DNA from: Bacteroidota bacterium | Lineage (GTDB): Bacteria; Bacteroidota; Bacteroidia; Chitinophagales; Chitinophagaceae | DNA length: 64,000 nucleotides | Assembly: GCA_016706595.1 (NCBI GenBank) | Contig: JADJJH010000001.1 | Span: 868,001-932,000 of the forward strand | Direction of reading: 5' to 3' | Part shown: positions 43,767 through 52,798 of the stretch, in pieces | How the letters are laid out: every line of letters starts with the position of its first letter | Numbering within the stretch: position 1 is the first letter of the stretch | Program-made: the position numbers and the translations under genes | Notes under the pieces: model-generated | What the model was told of the DNA's origin: nothing | The model's input: only the letters and a program-made list of their open reading frames with translations | The model's database searches: none

Positions 43767-45620
43767 ATGAATGAATCCATACAATCACTCGAACATGTAG
43801 TGATTAAATTTGCAGGAGATAGTGGCGACGGCATTCAGTTAACCGGAACCCAATTTTCAAATAATACTGCTCTCAAAGGCAACGACATATCTACCTTCCC
43901 TGATTTCCCGGCTGAAATTAGAGCACCCATTGGTACTGTACCCGGTGTAAGTGGTTTTCAATTGCATTTTTCATCCGATAGGGTTTTTACGCCTGGCGAT
44001 GAGTGTGATGTGCTGGTGGTGATGAACGCTGCTGCCTTAAAGGTAAATATGAAGGCTATTCGTAAAGGTGGCATTATTGTTGCCAACACGGATGGGTTTG
44101 ATGCCAAAAATCTTCGTCTGGCGAATTATGCCGAAGGTGATAACCCGCTCGAAAATCATTCACTGGATAATTATAAAGTTTTTAAAATAGATGTTACCAA
44201 GCTAACTCGTGAAGCCTTAAGTGATATTACCAGCTTAGGTGTAAAAGAAAAAGATCGCGCAAAAAATATGTTTGTGCTGGGTTTCATTTATTGGATGTAT
44301 GATCGTGATGTAGAAAATACATTACAGTTTTTACATCATAAGTTTAGTAAAAAACCTGATATACTCGACAGTAATATACGTGCGCTAAAAGCTGGATATA
44401 ATTATGCCGATACCACTGAATTATTTGCCACTCGATATACAGTTGCTAAAGCAAAGGTTGAACCTGGTGTATACCGAAGCATAACGGGCAATCATGCTCT
44501 TTCCATCGGATTAGTGATGGCATCTAAAAAAAGCAAGCTTCAATTATTTTTAGGATCCTACCCTATTACACCCGCATCTGATATTTTGCATGATTTAAGT
44601 AGATACAAGAATTATGGCATAATTACCTTTCAAGCCGAAGATGAAATAGCAGCAATTTCATCTGCTATTGGTGCATCGTACGGTGGCTCATTAGGCATTA
44701 CCACAACCTCTGGACCTGGCATGGCATTAAAAGCCGAGGCCATGGGGTTAGCCATGATGCTTGAAATTCCGCTACTTATCATAAATGTCCAACGTGGTGG
44801 CCCATCAACCGGTTTGCCAACCAAAACTGAACAAAGTGATTTGATGCAAGCATATTACGGACGAAACGGCGAATGTCCAATACCGATTATTTCAACCAGC
44901 ACACCTAGTGATTGTTTTTATGCAGCCATCGAAGCCGTTCGAATTGCGGTTCAACACATGACACCGGTCATTTTATTAAGCGATGGATATATTGCAAATG
45001 GAGCCGAACCTTGGAAATTCCCAAAAGCTAGTGATATCGAGAATATTGACGTGAAGTTTAAAAATGAATTGAATGAAGGTGAAGAGAAGTTTTTACCGTA
45101 TTTGCGAGATGAAAAATTGGTACGACCGTGGACTATTCCTGGTACGCCTAAATTAGAACACAGAATTGGGGGTTTAGAAAAGCAAGATATTACCGGAAAT
45201 GTGAGTTATGATGCCGATAATCATGAGCATATGGTAAAAACTCGACAAGCTAAAGTAGATCGAATTGCAGATTATATTCCGTTACAAGAAATTAATTTAG
45301 GGGCTGATGAAGGCGATTTATTAGTACTGGGTTGGGGATCTACTTTTGGGGTAATCACTACTGTGGTACAAAAATTGCTAAAGGAAGGACATAAAGTAGC
45401 GCATTGCCATATTCGGTATTTGCGACCCTTCCCTAAAAACTTAGGGGATATTTTAAAACGATATAAAAAAATAGTAGTTCCTGAGATTAATAATGGACAA
45501 TTAGTAAAAATAATAAGAAGTGATTTTTTAGTAGATGCGATGCCATATAATAAAATTAAGGGTGTACCCATTACTCAATCTGAACTAGAAAACTTTTTGC
45601 TCGACCAACTAAAAAAATGA
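43767..45620 (+). CDS. korA: 2-oxoacid:ferredoxin oxidoreductase, fused gamma-alpha subunit
   Basis: 617-residue subunit of an enzyme that decarboxylates 2-oxoacids (best guess 2-oxoglutarate) and passes electrons to ferredoxin. The N-terminal 200 residues are the gamma domain (FAGDSGDGIQLTG, FPAEIRAP). The rest is the alpha pyrimidine-binding domain (SYPITPASDILHDL, TTTSGPGMALKAE, RGGPSTGLPTKTEQSD) and the C-terminal transketolase-like domain. ATG 43767 is preferred over TTG 43758. The thiamine-binding beta subunit normally lies just downstream; here an OmpA gene follows, so korB must be elsewhere. Confidence 0.9.
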   Translation: MNESIQSLEHVVIKFAGDSGDGIQLTGTQFSNNTALKGNDISTFPDFPAEIRAPIGTVPGVSGFQLHFSSDRVFTPGDECDVLVVMNAAALKVNMKAIRKGGIIVANTDGFDAKNLRLANYAEGDNPLENHSLDNYKVFKIDVTKLTREALSDITSLGVKEKDRAKNMFVLGFIYWMYDRDVENTLQFLHHKFSKKPDILDSNIRALKAGYNYADTTELFATRYTVAKAKVEPGVYRSITGNHALSIGLVMASKKSKLQLFLGSYPITPASDILHDLSRYKNYGIITFQAEDEIAAISSAIGASYGGSLGITTTSGPGMALKAEAMGLAMMLEIPLLIINVQRGGPSTGLPTKTEQSDLMQAYYGRNGECPIPIISTSTPSDCFYAAIEAVRIAVQHMTPVILLSDGYIANGAEPWKFPKASDIENIDVKFKNELNEGEEKFLPYLRDEKLVRPWTIPGTPKLEHRIGGLEKQDITGNVSYDADNHEHMVKTRQAKVDRIADYIPLQEINLGADEGDLLVLGWGSTFGVITTVVQKLLKEGHKVAHCHIRYLRPFPKNLGDILKRYKKIVVPEINNGQLVKIIRSDFLVDAMPYNKIKGVPITQSELENFLLDQLKK

Positions 45621-45649
45621 TTTGATAAGCATTTGCCACTTCAGTAAAT

Positions 45650-46255
45650 ATGAAAATTATGCAGTATTTAAAAACAAAATTCATTCTAAATTGGGTCTTT
45701 TCTATCAACACCTTGATTTTTTTAAGCGGATGCTATGCCTATGGTCCAACTCATGAATCCTACAATAAAACGAAACCGCTAATTATTCCTCAACAAGTAC
45801 AAAAAGTAGTAGCCCCTCCGATTTCCAAATCAGAGTATATGCAAAAAACCTATAACGAAATAAAGCAAGCATTACCTGAAGCAGATGTAAAATTGATAGA
45901 AGATAGTATTAAGGTTTTATTTCCTAACCATATCACTTATGATAAATCGGCCTTATATCCTGCATCTAATTACAAAACACCATTAATTGTTTTTTCGGGT
46001 TTATTAAAAAAATACACACAAACCAGCATTTTAATTACCGGACACACTGATAGCAAAGGAAAGAAAGAAAAGAACAAAGAACTATCAAGCTTACGTGCAA
46101 TTAATATTAAAAATTTTATCATCGAACATGGTATTCCTCACTATCGATTAAACTCGATGGGTTTAGGTGATATTGCACCCATCGACAACAACGAAACTGA
46201 AAATGGTCGTGCCCGTAATCGACGAGTTGAATTTATAGTGATGTATAATTCATAG
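45650..46255 (+). CDS. OmpA-family lipoprotein
   Basis: 201-residue envelope protein. Lipobox FLSGC (C28) after a hydrophobic signal. The C-terminal OmpA-like peptidoglycan-binding domain (about 95-200) includes ILITGHTDSKGKKEKN with the meso-DAP-binding Asp and Arg region (LSSLRAINIKNFII) and GRARNRRVEF at the end. The 60 or so residues between are low-complexity. It anchors the outer membrane to peptidoglycan. It is 29 nt after korA, but the functions are unrelated. Confidence 0.85.
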   Translation: MKIMQYLKTKFILNWVFSINTLIFLSGCYAYGPTHESYNKTKPLIIPQQVQKVVAPPISKSEYMQKTYNEIKQALPEADVKLIEDSIKVLFPNHITYDKSALYPASNYKTPLIVFSGLLKKYTQTSILITGHTDSKGKKEKNKELSSLRAINIKNFIIEHGIPHYRLNSMGLGDIAPIDNNETENGRARNRRVEFIVMYNS

Positions 46256-46305
46256 GCAGTGTAAATGATCGTAATTCGTTAATAATCATTCTTCATTGGC
46301 AATTG

Positions 46306-47929
46306 CTAGTGCATTCTAGTTCCCCAAATAAAAGTTGCGACGACATTCGCATTATAAATTTCGGAAGCTTTTGCTTGCATCAAATCTTGATTGAGAATAA
46401 CAAAATTCGCCTGTTTCCCAATTTCTAAACTACCCATTTCATCTTCTTGAAAAACCGATTTTGCTGCCCAAATCGTAATGCCACGTAAAGCTTGCTCTCG
46501 CGTAAGTGCTTCAGATATCTGAAATCCTTCCGAAGGATATCCTTTGCTATCTTTTCGAAAAACCGCCGCATAAAATGTATGCAAAGGATTTAGATCTTCA
46601 ACCGGAAAGTCGGTTCCTAAGGGTAACCAATTATTTTGTTGTAATAACGATTGATAAGCATAGGCATTTTTCATACGGATATCGCCTAACCTATCCTTTA
46701 CCCAATACATATCACTGCTAGCGTGTGAAGGTTGTACCGAAGGAATAATGTTATACTCTCGAAAAAAATGAAGGTCATTTGGATGAACAACTTGTGCATG
46801 TTCAATCCGCCAACGACGCTGATTATCTTTGTTTAAAACCTTTGAATAGATTTGCAAGGACTTTTTGATTTGCAGCATCTCCTATCGCATGTACACTCAA
46901 TTGCAAATTTGTGTTTGCAACCGCTTTTGCAATGTGTAACAAACTATCTTCCGATAATAATAAACCGCCATGATGATGATCTCGATCGCTATAATCTTGT
47001 AATAAAAATGCACCTCTTGAACCTAAAGCCCCATCGGCATACACCTTATAGCCTGCCATATGCATGGCATTATTTTTGAGTCCTTTTTTGAGTACTGGAT
47101 GTTGTAAATTTTTGTCATCAGCATTCATAAAAAAACTATACTGCAAGCTTAACTTTCCTTTGCTATACACCGACATCATATAATCTAGCATTGAGGAAGT
47201 AATACCCGGCTCTACCACACCTGTCAATCCAAATTCTAAATATTTTTGTTGTGCGCTGATAATAAACTTAACCGCATCTTGTCGATTCAATTCAGGAATT
47301 TTTTCTTTTACTAAATGAATAGCATTATCAATTAATATACCCGTTGGCTCTCCATGTTGTAATTCAATTTCACCACCCTCAATACTTGTCTGTGAAGTGA
47401 TTGTTGCCATTTCAAGTGCCTTAGAATTTACTAAAGCTGCATGCCCATCAACTCGCAATAAAAATATCGGTGTATCCGGAAATAACGCATCAAGCGTATC
47501 TTTATTTGGGAATTGTTTGTTCGGCCAATCATTTTGATCCCATCCTGTTCCCTCTATCCATAACCGATTATTTTGTTTGGCAAAATCAACGAGTTTCTGA
47601 ATAACTTCATCAAACGAAGTAACCCCAAATAATTTTAGTTTGTAAGCATCTAATGCTTGTCCTACAAAATGACAATGTGCATCAATAAATCCGGGATACA
47701 CAAATTGTCCTTTGATATCCATCGTATTCTCCGAAAAATAATCTTGCAATAAAGTATCTCCACCTATAGCCTTAATTTCCCCATCATCAACGATCATCAC
47801 ATTGGCAATCGAAAAGTTCGAATCAATCGTATAAATTTTAGCATTCATTATAATCAGATCAACTTGAATTATTGAAAATGCAACAAAATGAATCGAAATA
47901 AATACCAATAATAACAACCATTTTTTCAT
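46306..47929 (-). pseudogene. YtcJ-like amidohydrolase broken by a +1 frameshift
   Basis: Two overlapping minus-strand frames (46823-47929 and 46306-46878) together form one amidohydrolase-3 family protein. Reading through at base 46855 (removing one G from GTCCTTGCAAATC) joins HAIGDAANQKVL to QIYSKVLNKD. The result is 540 residues, the normal length. N-terminal metal ligands H85 and H87 (IDAHCHF), the central HAIGD histidine and the C-terminal EHAQVV, LGTDFPVEDLNP and NFVILNQD motifs are intact. A signal-like N-terminus suggests export. It may be a true mutation, an assembly error or, less likely, programmed shifting. Confidence 0.85.
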
Positions 47930-48049
47930 AGTGCATAATTACGAACTCATTTGAAATTGGCATAACACAATTTTACATCCGTTCATAAATTTACAAGGGG
48001 CAATGCAACCGCTACCAATCCCCTAGAAGTATATTGATCCTTTTGATAT

Positions 48050-48057
48050 TACATTTG
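48050..48057 (+). promoter_or_regulatory. -7 box (TACATTTG) for the TonB-receptor gene
   Basis: TAnnTTTG match 17 nt before the ATG at 48075, in the 145-bp gap it shares with the divergent amidohydrolase. Confidence 0.45.
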
Positions 48058-48074
48058 CTGCAAATACAAAATCG

Positions 48075-50381
48075 ATGAAGTTCAAATGGCTAATCACTAT
48101 ATTAATCTTTTTAATTGCGAAGACAAGTATCGCGCAAACTAAAGTAAGTGGTAAAATAAAAGATACCAAAGGTGAATCATTAATCGGTGTAAATATATCT
48201 TTGGTTGGCACTTACGATGGCGCAACATCGAAAATAACTGGCGATTATTCATTTACTACCGACGCAAAAGATAGCATGACTTTAAAGGCGAGTTATCTTG
48301 GTTATATCACGCAAGAAAAAAGAATTTTATTGAATGGAAATGACTTACTTGTTGATTTTATTTTAAAAGAAAAAATTAGCGATTTAAAAGCCGTTGTAAT
48401 TAGCGCTGGCTCGTTTGAAGCTAGTGATGAAAAAAAAGGTACTGTGCTCAAAGCTTTAGATATTGTTACAACCGCTGGAAGCAATGGTGATAGTTATGGT
48501 GCCTTAAAAACTTTACCGGGTACACAACAAACCAACGAAAGAGAAGGCTTATTTGTACGCGGAGGAACCGGCAGCGAAACCCAAACTTTTATTGATGGCA
48601 CTTGGGTGAAAAATGCATTCAGTGCAGCCATTCCTGATTTGGGTGCCAGAGGAAGATTTAATCCATTTATTTTTAAGGGTACTGTTTTTAGTGCAGGTGG
48701 TTATTCGGCATTATACGGACAAGCACTTTCATCGGCAGTGATATTAGAAACGATTGATTTACCCGAACGTTCATCCGCCAATGTAAATCTTTCGAGTGTG
48801 GGTATTGGTGGCAGTATTCAAACTTTAAATAAAAGTAAAACCGAATCGTTTGGCATAGGATATAATCATACGAATTTAACACCATACTTTGCTTTGGTTC
48901 GACAAAACATTGAATACAAAACTGCACCAACAGTACATCAAATTGATATGAATTATCGTCGCAAAGTTGGCAAAAACGGATTGCTGAAATTTTATGGCTA
49001 CCTGAATTCATCTCATATCAATATTCAAAGAAAAAATATCGATAGTCGAGATTATCAAAATGAAGCCTTGGCCTATGATGATGAATACAATGTAAAAAAT
49101 AAAAATATCTATGGCAACATTTCCTATAAACATTATTTCAAAAACCAATGGAAAATGAATATTGGTTTAAGTGCCAGTTCGAATAAAGATGATATAGAAA
49201 CAAAAATATTGAATACAAAAAATGAGGTTGTAAATGATTCTAATTTTAGCTATCGCGAATGGTTACAAATTGATAATTCAAATAAACTCATTACTACAAA
49301 AATAGTTTTCGATAAAAGTTTAAACAACTTAAATGCCATCCGCTTTGGTCTTGAATATTTATATGGTAATGATCTAACAACGGTTATTCCTGAACTGTAT
49401 AAAAATACCATCAGTATCTTAAATCCAATCATGCAAGATCATTTAACTGCACTCTTTGCTGAAAGTGATATTTATATTACTAACGATATCGCCGGTAAAG
49501 TTGGTGTTCGTGGTGAGTATTCTTCCTTACTTAACAAATTTAATATTGCACCTCGTGTTTCGGCAGCTTATAAATTAAATCGGGCCGGACAACTGTCATT
49601 TGCTTATGGTATGTTTTATCAAAAACCCGAAATGACGTATTTATACAAAAAGTATTCTATCGCAAATGGTAGGGCTGATTTAGATTATATGAAGGCAACG
49701 CATTATATCGCAAATTATCAATATCAACCTAAAGACAGATTATTGAGACTTGAAGCCTTTTATAAAAAGTATCAGAACCTGATTAAAACAACCCCTATGG
49801 TTTCTAATGCCGGTGATGGCTATGCTCGAGGCATTGAATTGTTTTATCGTGATAAAAAAACATTAAAAGGCATCGACTTTTGGATATCGTATTCATTTTT
49901 AGATACCAAGCGAAATTTTTTAAATTATTTAAGTTCAGTACAACCCGATTTTGCTGCAAATCATGTTGGGTCATTCGTATTTAAAAAATTCTGGGTAAAG
50001 AAAATGTTTGGTATCAATGGAACATATACCCTGTCTAGTGGTCGACCTTATATTAATTATAATGTGGCTAACCCTAATGACGCAAATGCCGTAGCCTCTA
50101 AATTTATGGCAGACAGAACGCCTATCTACCAAAATTTTAGTCTTTCACTCAATTACTTAAAAACCATTCATAAGGCATTTACAGTTTTTGTGTTAAGTGT
50201 CAACAATCCATTCGGCTTCAAACAAGTGTATGGTTACAACTATGCACAAACAGATTTCAATAATGATGGAAATCTTTATCGTGATGCCATTATCCCGCCT
50301 GCCAAACAATTTATTTTTATTGGCATGTTTATGAGTTGGGGTATCGACAGAACGCAGGAAGCGATTGATGGAAATTTGTAA
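48075..50381 (+). CDS. TonB-dependent receptor with carboxypeptidase-like N-terminus
   Basis: Outer-membrane receptor, 768 aa. Signal peptide about 1-20; CarboxypepD_reg-like domain about 24-100 (GKIKDTKGESLIGVNISLVG). The plug includes LKTLPGTQQTNEREGLFVRGG and TFIDGTWVKNAF; the barrel makes up the rest. No SusD-like gene follows. It is divergent from the frameshifted amidohydrolase. A shared substrate (for example a peptide or an N-acylated compound) is possible but unsupported beyond position. Confidence 0.9.
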   Translation: MKFKWLITILIFLIAKTSIAQTKVSGKIKDTKGESLIGVNISLVGTYDGATSKITGDYSFTTDAKDSMTLKASYLGYITQEKRILLNGNDLLVDFILKEKISDLKAVVISAGSFEASDEKKGTVLKALDIVTTAGSNGDSYGALKTLPGTQQTNEREGLFVRGGTGSETQTFIDGTWVKNAFSAAIPDLGARGRFNPFIFKGTVFSAGGYSALYGQALSSAVILETIDLPERSSANVNLSSVGIGGSIQTLNKSKTESFGIGYNHTNLTPYFALVRQNIEYKTAPTVHQIDMNYRRKVGKNGLLKFYGYLNSSHINIQRKNIDSRDYQNEALAYDDEYNVKNKNIYGNISYKHYFKNQWKMNIGLSASSNKDDIETKILNTKNEVVNDSNFSYREWLQIDNSNKLITTKIVFDKSLNNLNAIRFGLEYLYGNDLTTVIPELYKNTISILNPIMQDHLTALFAESDIYITNDIAGKVGVRGEYSSLLNKFNIAPRVSAAYKLNRAGQLSFAYGMFYQKPEMTYLYKKYSIANGRADLDYMKATHYIANYQYQPKDRLLRLEAFYKKYQNLIKTTPMVSNAGDGYARGIELFYRDKKTLKGIDFWISYSFLDTKRNFLNYLSSVQPDFAANHVGSFVFKKFWVKKMFGINGTYTLSSGRPYINYNVANPNDANAVASKFMADRTPIYQNFSLSLNYLKTIHKAFTVFVLSVNNPFGFKQVYGYNYAQTDFNNDGNLYRDAIIPPAKQFIFIGMFMSWGIDRTQEAIDGNL

Positions 50382-50683
50382 TAGGAAGCCCTAAAAATTC
50401 CAGAGACATGATTCTTCAAAAAAAGCTACTTGTAAATACTTAATGCCTACTCATGTTGCGATTTCCTCTATCATGAAACCTAATTTTAGTTTGCTATGAG
50501 TGTCTTGTTTGCCAAAACATTAAAATAAATGCGAACTATTTCTATGCAAACTAAAAAACTAACTCAAATAGTCGTTGCTGGCAAGTAATTCGACCAACAG
50601 GTAAAAATGAATGATAAATTATTATAGATGTTACACCATTTAATAATTGCTTTCCTATCTTGCAGCTTAATAAACATATAAAT
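50382..50683. other. 302-bp gap, no gene seen
   Basis: AT-rich, with no hairpin or repeat of note. TATCTTGC at 50656-50663, 20 nt before the next ATG, is a weak -7 match. Confidence 0.5.
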
Positions 50684-51448
50684 ATGAAAACAAAAATTTT
50701 ACTCAATCTCTTCTTAGTCTCAACCCTGGGATTAATTTTCGTAACGATGACCTCTGAAGAAAATGGTATTTATAATGGTGGAACAACCTGCGGAACATGT
50801 CATGGGAATAAAAACACCAATACTACTGTAATCCTGGACGGCTTGCCTGCTAATTATCAAATCGGACAAACCTATTTACTCTCCCTAAAAGTAATTAATG
50901 CAACAAAACCCAAAGCTGGTTTTAATATATTAGCTAGTGGTGGAACGTTTGTTGCCGGCACGGGTAGCAAAATTAATGGAGCGGCTACACAAATCACGCA
51001 TACAACACCCATGACCGTATCTGGCGGAATCGCTAGTTTTGATTTTAATTGGATAGCCCCTACGAGTTCTTCTACCACTTCGGTAACTTTCAGCGCAGTG
51101 GGCAATGCAGTGAATGGCGATGGCAACGACAACACCGATGGTAGCGATGAATGGAATAATATTTCACAAACCATAGCTATTGGTTTCCCTTCATCTGCCG
51201 AAAACATCGACATCCCTGAAATTACTTGTTATCCAAATCCGGTAAATGATAAATTATTAATCAAAGGTTTACATCACAACTTTGGAAATGTGGTTATGTA
51301 TAATGCCATCGGACAAATTATGCCGGTGTCGCCAAAATTAGAAAACACAAATATCGTAATGGATTGTAGTAAACTAAAAGCTGGTACCTATTATTTAATT
51401 GGTTCAATCAACGGCAAAAAAGTAAGTACTTCTTTTATTAAAAATTAG
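50684..51448 (+). CDS. Secreted choice-of-anchor V-type protein with CxxCH motif and T9SS tail
   Basis: 254-residue exported protein. Signal peptide about 1-23, then CGTCHGN with C36, C39 and H40, the classic c-type haem attachment motif. It is followed by a Reelin/Reeler-like beta-sandwich (about 50-165, ISGGIASFDFNWIAPT-type strands) as in choice-of-anchor V proteins. A type A T9SS sorting domain starts near 175 (ITCYPNPVNDKLL) and ends KVSTSFIKN. ATG 50684 is preferred over TTG 50660 because it begins the signal peptide. Haem binding is a motif-based inference. Confidence 0.75.
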   Translation: MKTKILLNLFLVSTLGLIFVTMTSEENGIYNGGTTCGTCHGNKNTNTTVILDGLPANYQIGQTYLLSLKVINATKPKAGFNILASGGTFVAGTGSKINGAATQITHTTPMTVSGGIASFDFNWIAPTSSSTTSVTFSAVGNAVNGDGNDNTDGSDEWNNISQTIAIGFPSSAENIDIPEITCYPNPVNDKLLIKGLHHNFGNVVMYNAIGQIMPVSPKLENTNIVMDCSKLKAGTYYLIGSINGKKVSTSFIKN

Positions 51449-51455
51449 TTTTGGG

Positions 51456-51530
51456 GTGGCTGCCGGGCTTTACGCTTCAATACCACGAACGAAGCGTCGT
51501 GGTGATTTTCGCTACAATCCCTGCCACGCA
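51456..51530 (-). repeat. Diverged intergenic hairpin element, member 3
   Basis: Read on the minus strand: GTGGCAGGGATTGTAGCGAA, then an inner hairpin ACCACGACGC/GCGTCGTGGT-like, then TTGAAGCGTAAAGCCCGGC and AGCCACCCC. The ends GTGGCA and TGCCAC, seen as GGTGGC and TGCCAC on the plus strand, can pair. It matches the 62330-62445 copy in outline and the 38205 copy in the TTGAAGCGTAA and TAGNGAAAATC parts. Confidence 0.6.
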
Positions 51531-51563
51531 TCCTACTTGAAACCTAAATCATTTTTTATTTAC

Positions 51564-51597
51564 AAAGACTCATCAATTTTAAGATGAGTCTTTTTTT
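51564..51597 (+). terminator. Intrinsic terminator after the CxxCH/T9SS gene
   Basis: AAAGACTCATC and GATGAGTCTTT form an 11-bp perfect stem with an 8-nt loop, followed by a run of T. Confidence 0.9.
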
Positions 51598-51680
51598 ATT
51601 GACATAGAGCCAAGTAAATATTTTATTTTTTAGTGCTCATTGATAAATTTTACGATATTTGTTCCATTAAAATAAAAATT

Positions 51681-52322
51681 ATGAAAAAAATCCTTCTTTC
51701 CTTGAGTTTCGTCTTAATGGCATTCTCTTCTTTTTCGCAGTCTGAGCAATATAAAACGAGCATGACAGGTTTAATCAGAAGATTATTTAACGCACAAAAT
51801 CCACCTGAAGTGTATCAAGATCTTGGCAATAAGTTTGTGAACATTGGTGAAGTTGAAAAAACAGAATGGCTTCCAAAATATTATGCCTCATTAGCTTTCG
51901 TAATGCAAGCCATGGCAACCAGCGATAAAACTAAAGTAGATGGTATACTTGATCAGGCAGATGCTATTTTATCAGGTTTAGCTGCATCAAAATCAGATGA
52001 TGAAATTATGTGCTTACAAGCGTTCAGTAAATCTGCTCGTATTAATGTTGATCCAATGACACGTGGAATGAAATATGGTGGTGAAAGTGCTAAGCTATTA
52101 TCGCAAGCAAAATCAATAGACCCAAATAATCCTCGTGTGTATTTCTTACAAGGGCAATCGGCTTTTTATACTCCAGAACAATTTGGTGGTGGTAAAAAAG
52201 TAGCTGAGAAATTATTTCTTACTGCATTAGAAAAATACGATAGCAATGCACCGGTAGCAGATCTTATGCCAACATGGGGCAGAGAAGCAGCAAATGATAT
52301 GGTAAAACAATGTGCTGATTAA
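51681..52322 (+). CDS. Secreted protein of unknown function with TPR-like pattern
   Basis: 213-residue exported protein: signal peptide about 1-20 (MKKILLSLSFVLMAFSSFSQ). The rest is helical with TPR-like spacing (YASLAFVMQAMATSDKTKVD, LAAKLLSQAKSIDPNNPRV, VYFLQGQSAFYTPEQFGGG). Similar small proteins are widespread in Bacteroidota but have no assigned role. ATG 51681 follows the predicted leader; a longer frame from 51633 lacks support. It ends 21 nt before a strong terminator. Confidence 0.7.
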   Translation: MKKILLSLSFVLMAFSSFSQSEQYKTSMTGLIRRLFNAQNPPEVYQDLGNKFVNIGEVEKTEWLPKYYASLAFVMQAMATSDKTKVDGILDQADAILSGLAASKSDDEIMCLQAFSKSARINVDPMTRGMKYGGESAKLLSQAKSIDPNNPRVYFLQGQSAFYTPEQFGGGKKVAEKLFLTALEKYDSNAPVADLMPTWGREAANDMVKQCAD

Positions 52323-52343
52323 TTTTAAGATTTATAAAACTTT

Positions 52344-52376
52344 AAAAAAGACCATCTGAAAGGATGGTCTTTTTTT
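52344..52376 (+). terminator. Intrinsic terminator after the TPR-like gene
   Basis: AAAAAAGACCATC/GATGGTCTTTTTT, stem about 13 bp with loop TGAAAG and a T-run. Confidence 0.9.
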
Positions 52377-52432
52377 ATGACAAAATTGTATGGTAATATT
52401 CGAAATCCTACTTTCGAAATACGAAGGAAGCA

Positions 52433-52600
52433 CATTCCAATCTTCAATCTACAATCTCCAATCTTCAATCTTCAATTCAAGAAATTTATAGCTAAACAAA
52501 AATTCGTAACCCAAAAATCGAAATACGAAGGAAGTAACATTAAAAGAGTAGAATTTCCGTACCCCGAACTCCGAACCCCGAACTCCGATCTCCGAATATC
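52433..52600. repeat. Degenerate simple repeats (tcttcaatct and ccgaact types)
   Basis: aatcttcaatctacaatctc and related 9-11 bp units at about 52438-52485, then ccccgaactccgaaccccga units at about 52560-52600. Two copies of aaatacgaaggaag flank the first block. It is a polypurine/polypyrimidine-type low-complexity zone without coding signs. Confidence 0.7.
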
Positions 52601-52605
52601 AACTA

Positions 52606-52637
52606 TAAAAAAGAAGCTGCTCCAATCGAGCAGCTTC
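52606..52637 (-). terminator. Intrinsic terminator of the DegP-like gene
   Basis: On the minus strand GAAGCTGCT and AGCAGCTTC form a 9-bp stem followed by TTTTTTATAG. It is 160 nt past the protease stop. Confidence 0.8.
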
Positions 52638-52716
52638 ATTCATAAGACTAAAAACAAAAACAATCTTTATACAATCCCTTATACCCATGTGAGATGGTAG
52701 ATAAACCATTTCTTAT

Positions 52717-52730
52717 CCCGTACCTACGGG
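52717..52730. repeat. Palindromic hairpin CCCGTAccTACGGG
   Basis: 6-bp arms around CC. The same core CCGTACCTACGG recurs inside TGCCGTAccTACGGCA at 57281-57296. It sits in the 476-bp gap 52323-52798. Confidence 0.6.
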
Positions 52731-52798
52731 GTAAATGCCAATTGGATAGTTGTTTAGGCCAATTTTTTTGGTCTATTACAAATATCACGCGGTATTGC

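Noticed and set aside
51456..51530. Integron attC site
   Set aside because: The imperfect hairpin recalls attC, but no conserved attC core triplets, gene cassettes or integron integrase are visible.
52377..52700. 107-codon frame in the gap after the TPR-like gene
   Set aside because: It runs through low-complexity tcttcaatct and ccgaact repeats and crosses a terminator on the opposite strand; its composition is not gene-like.
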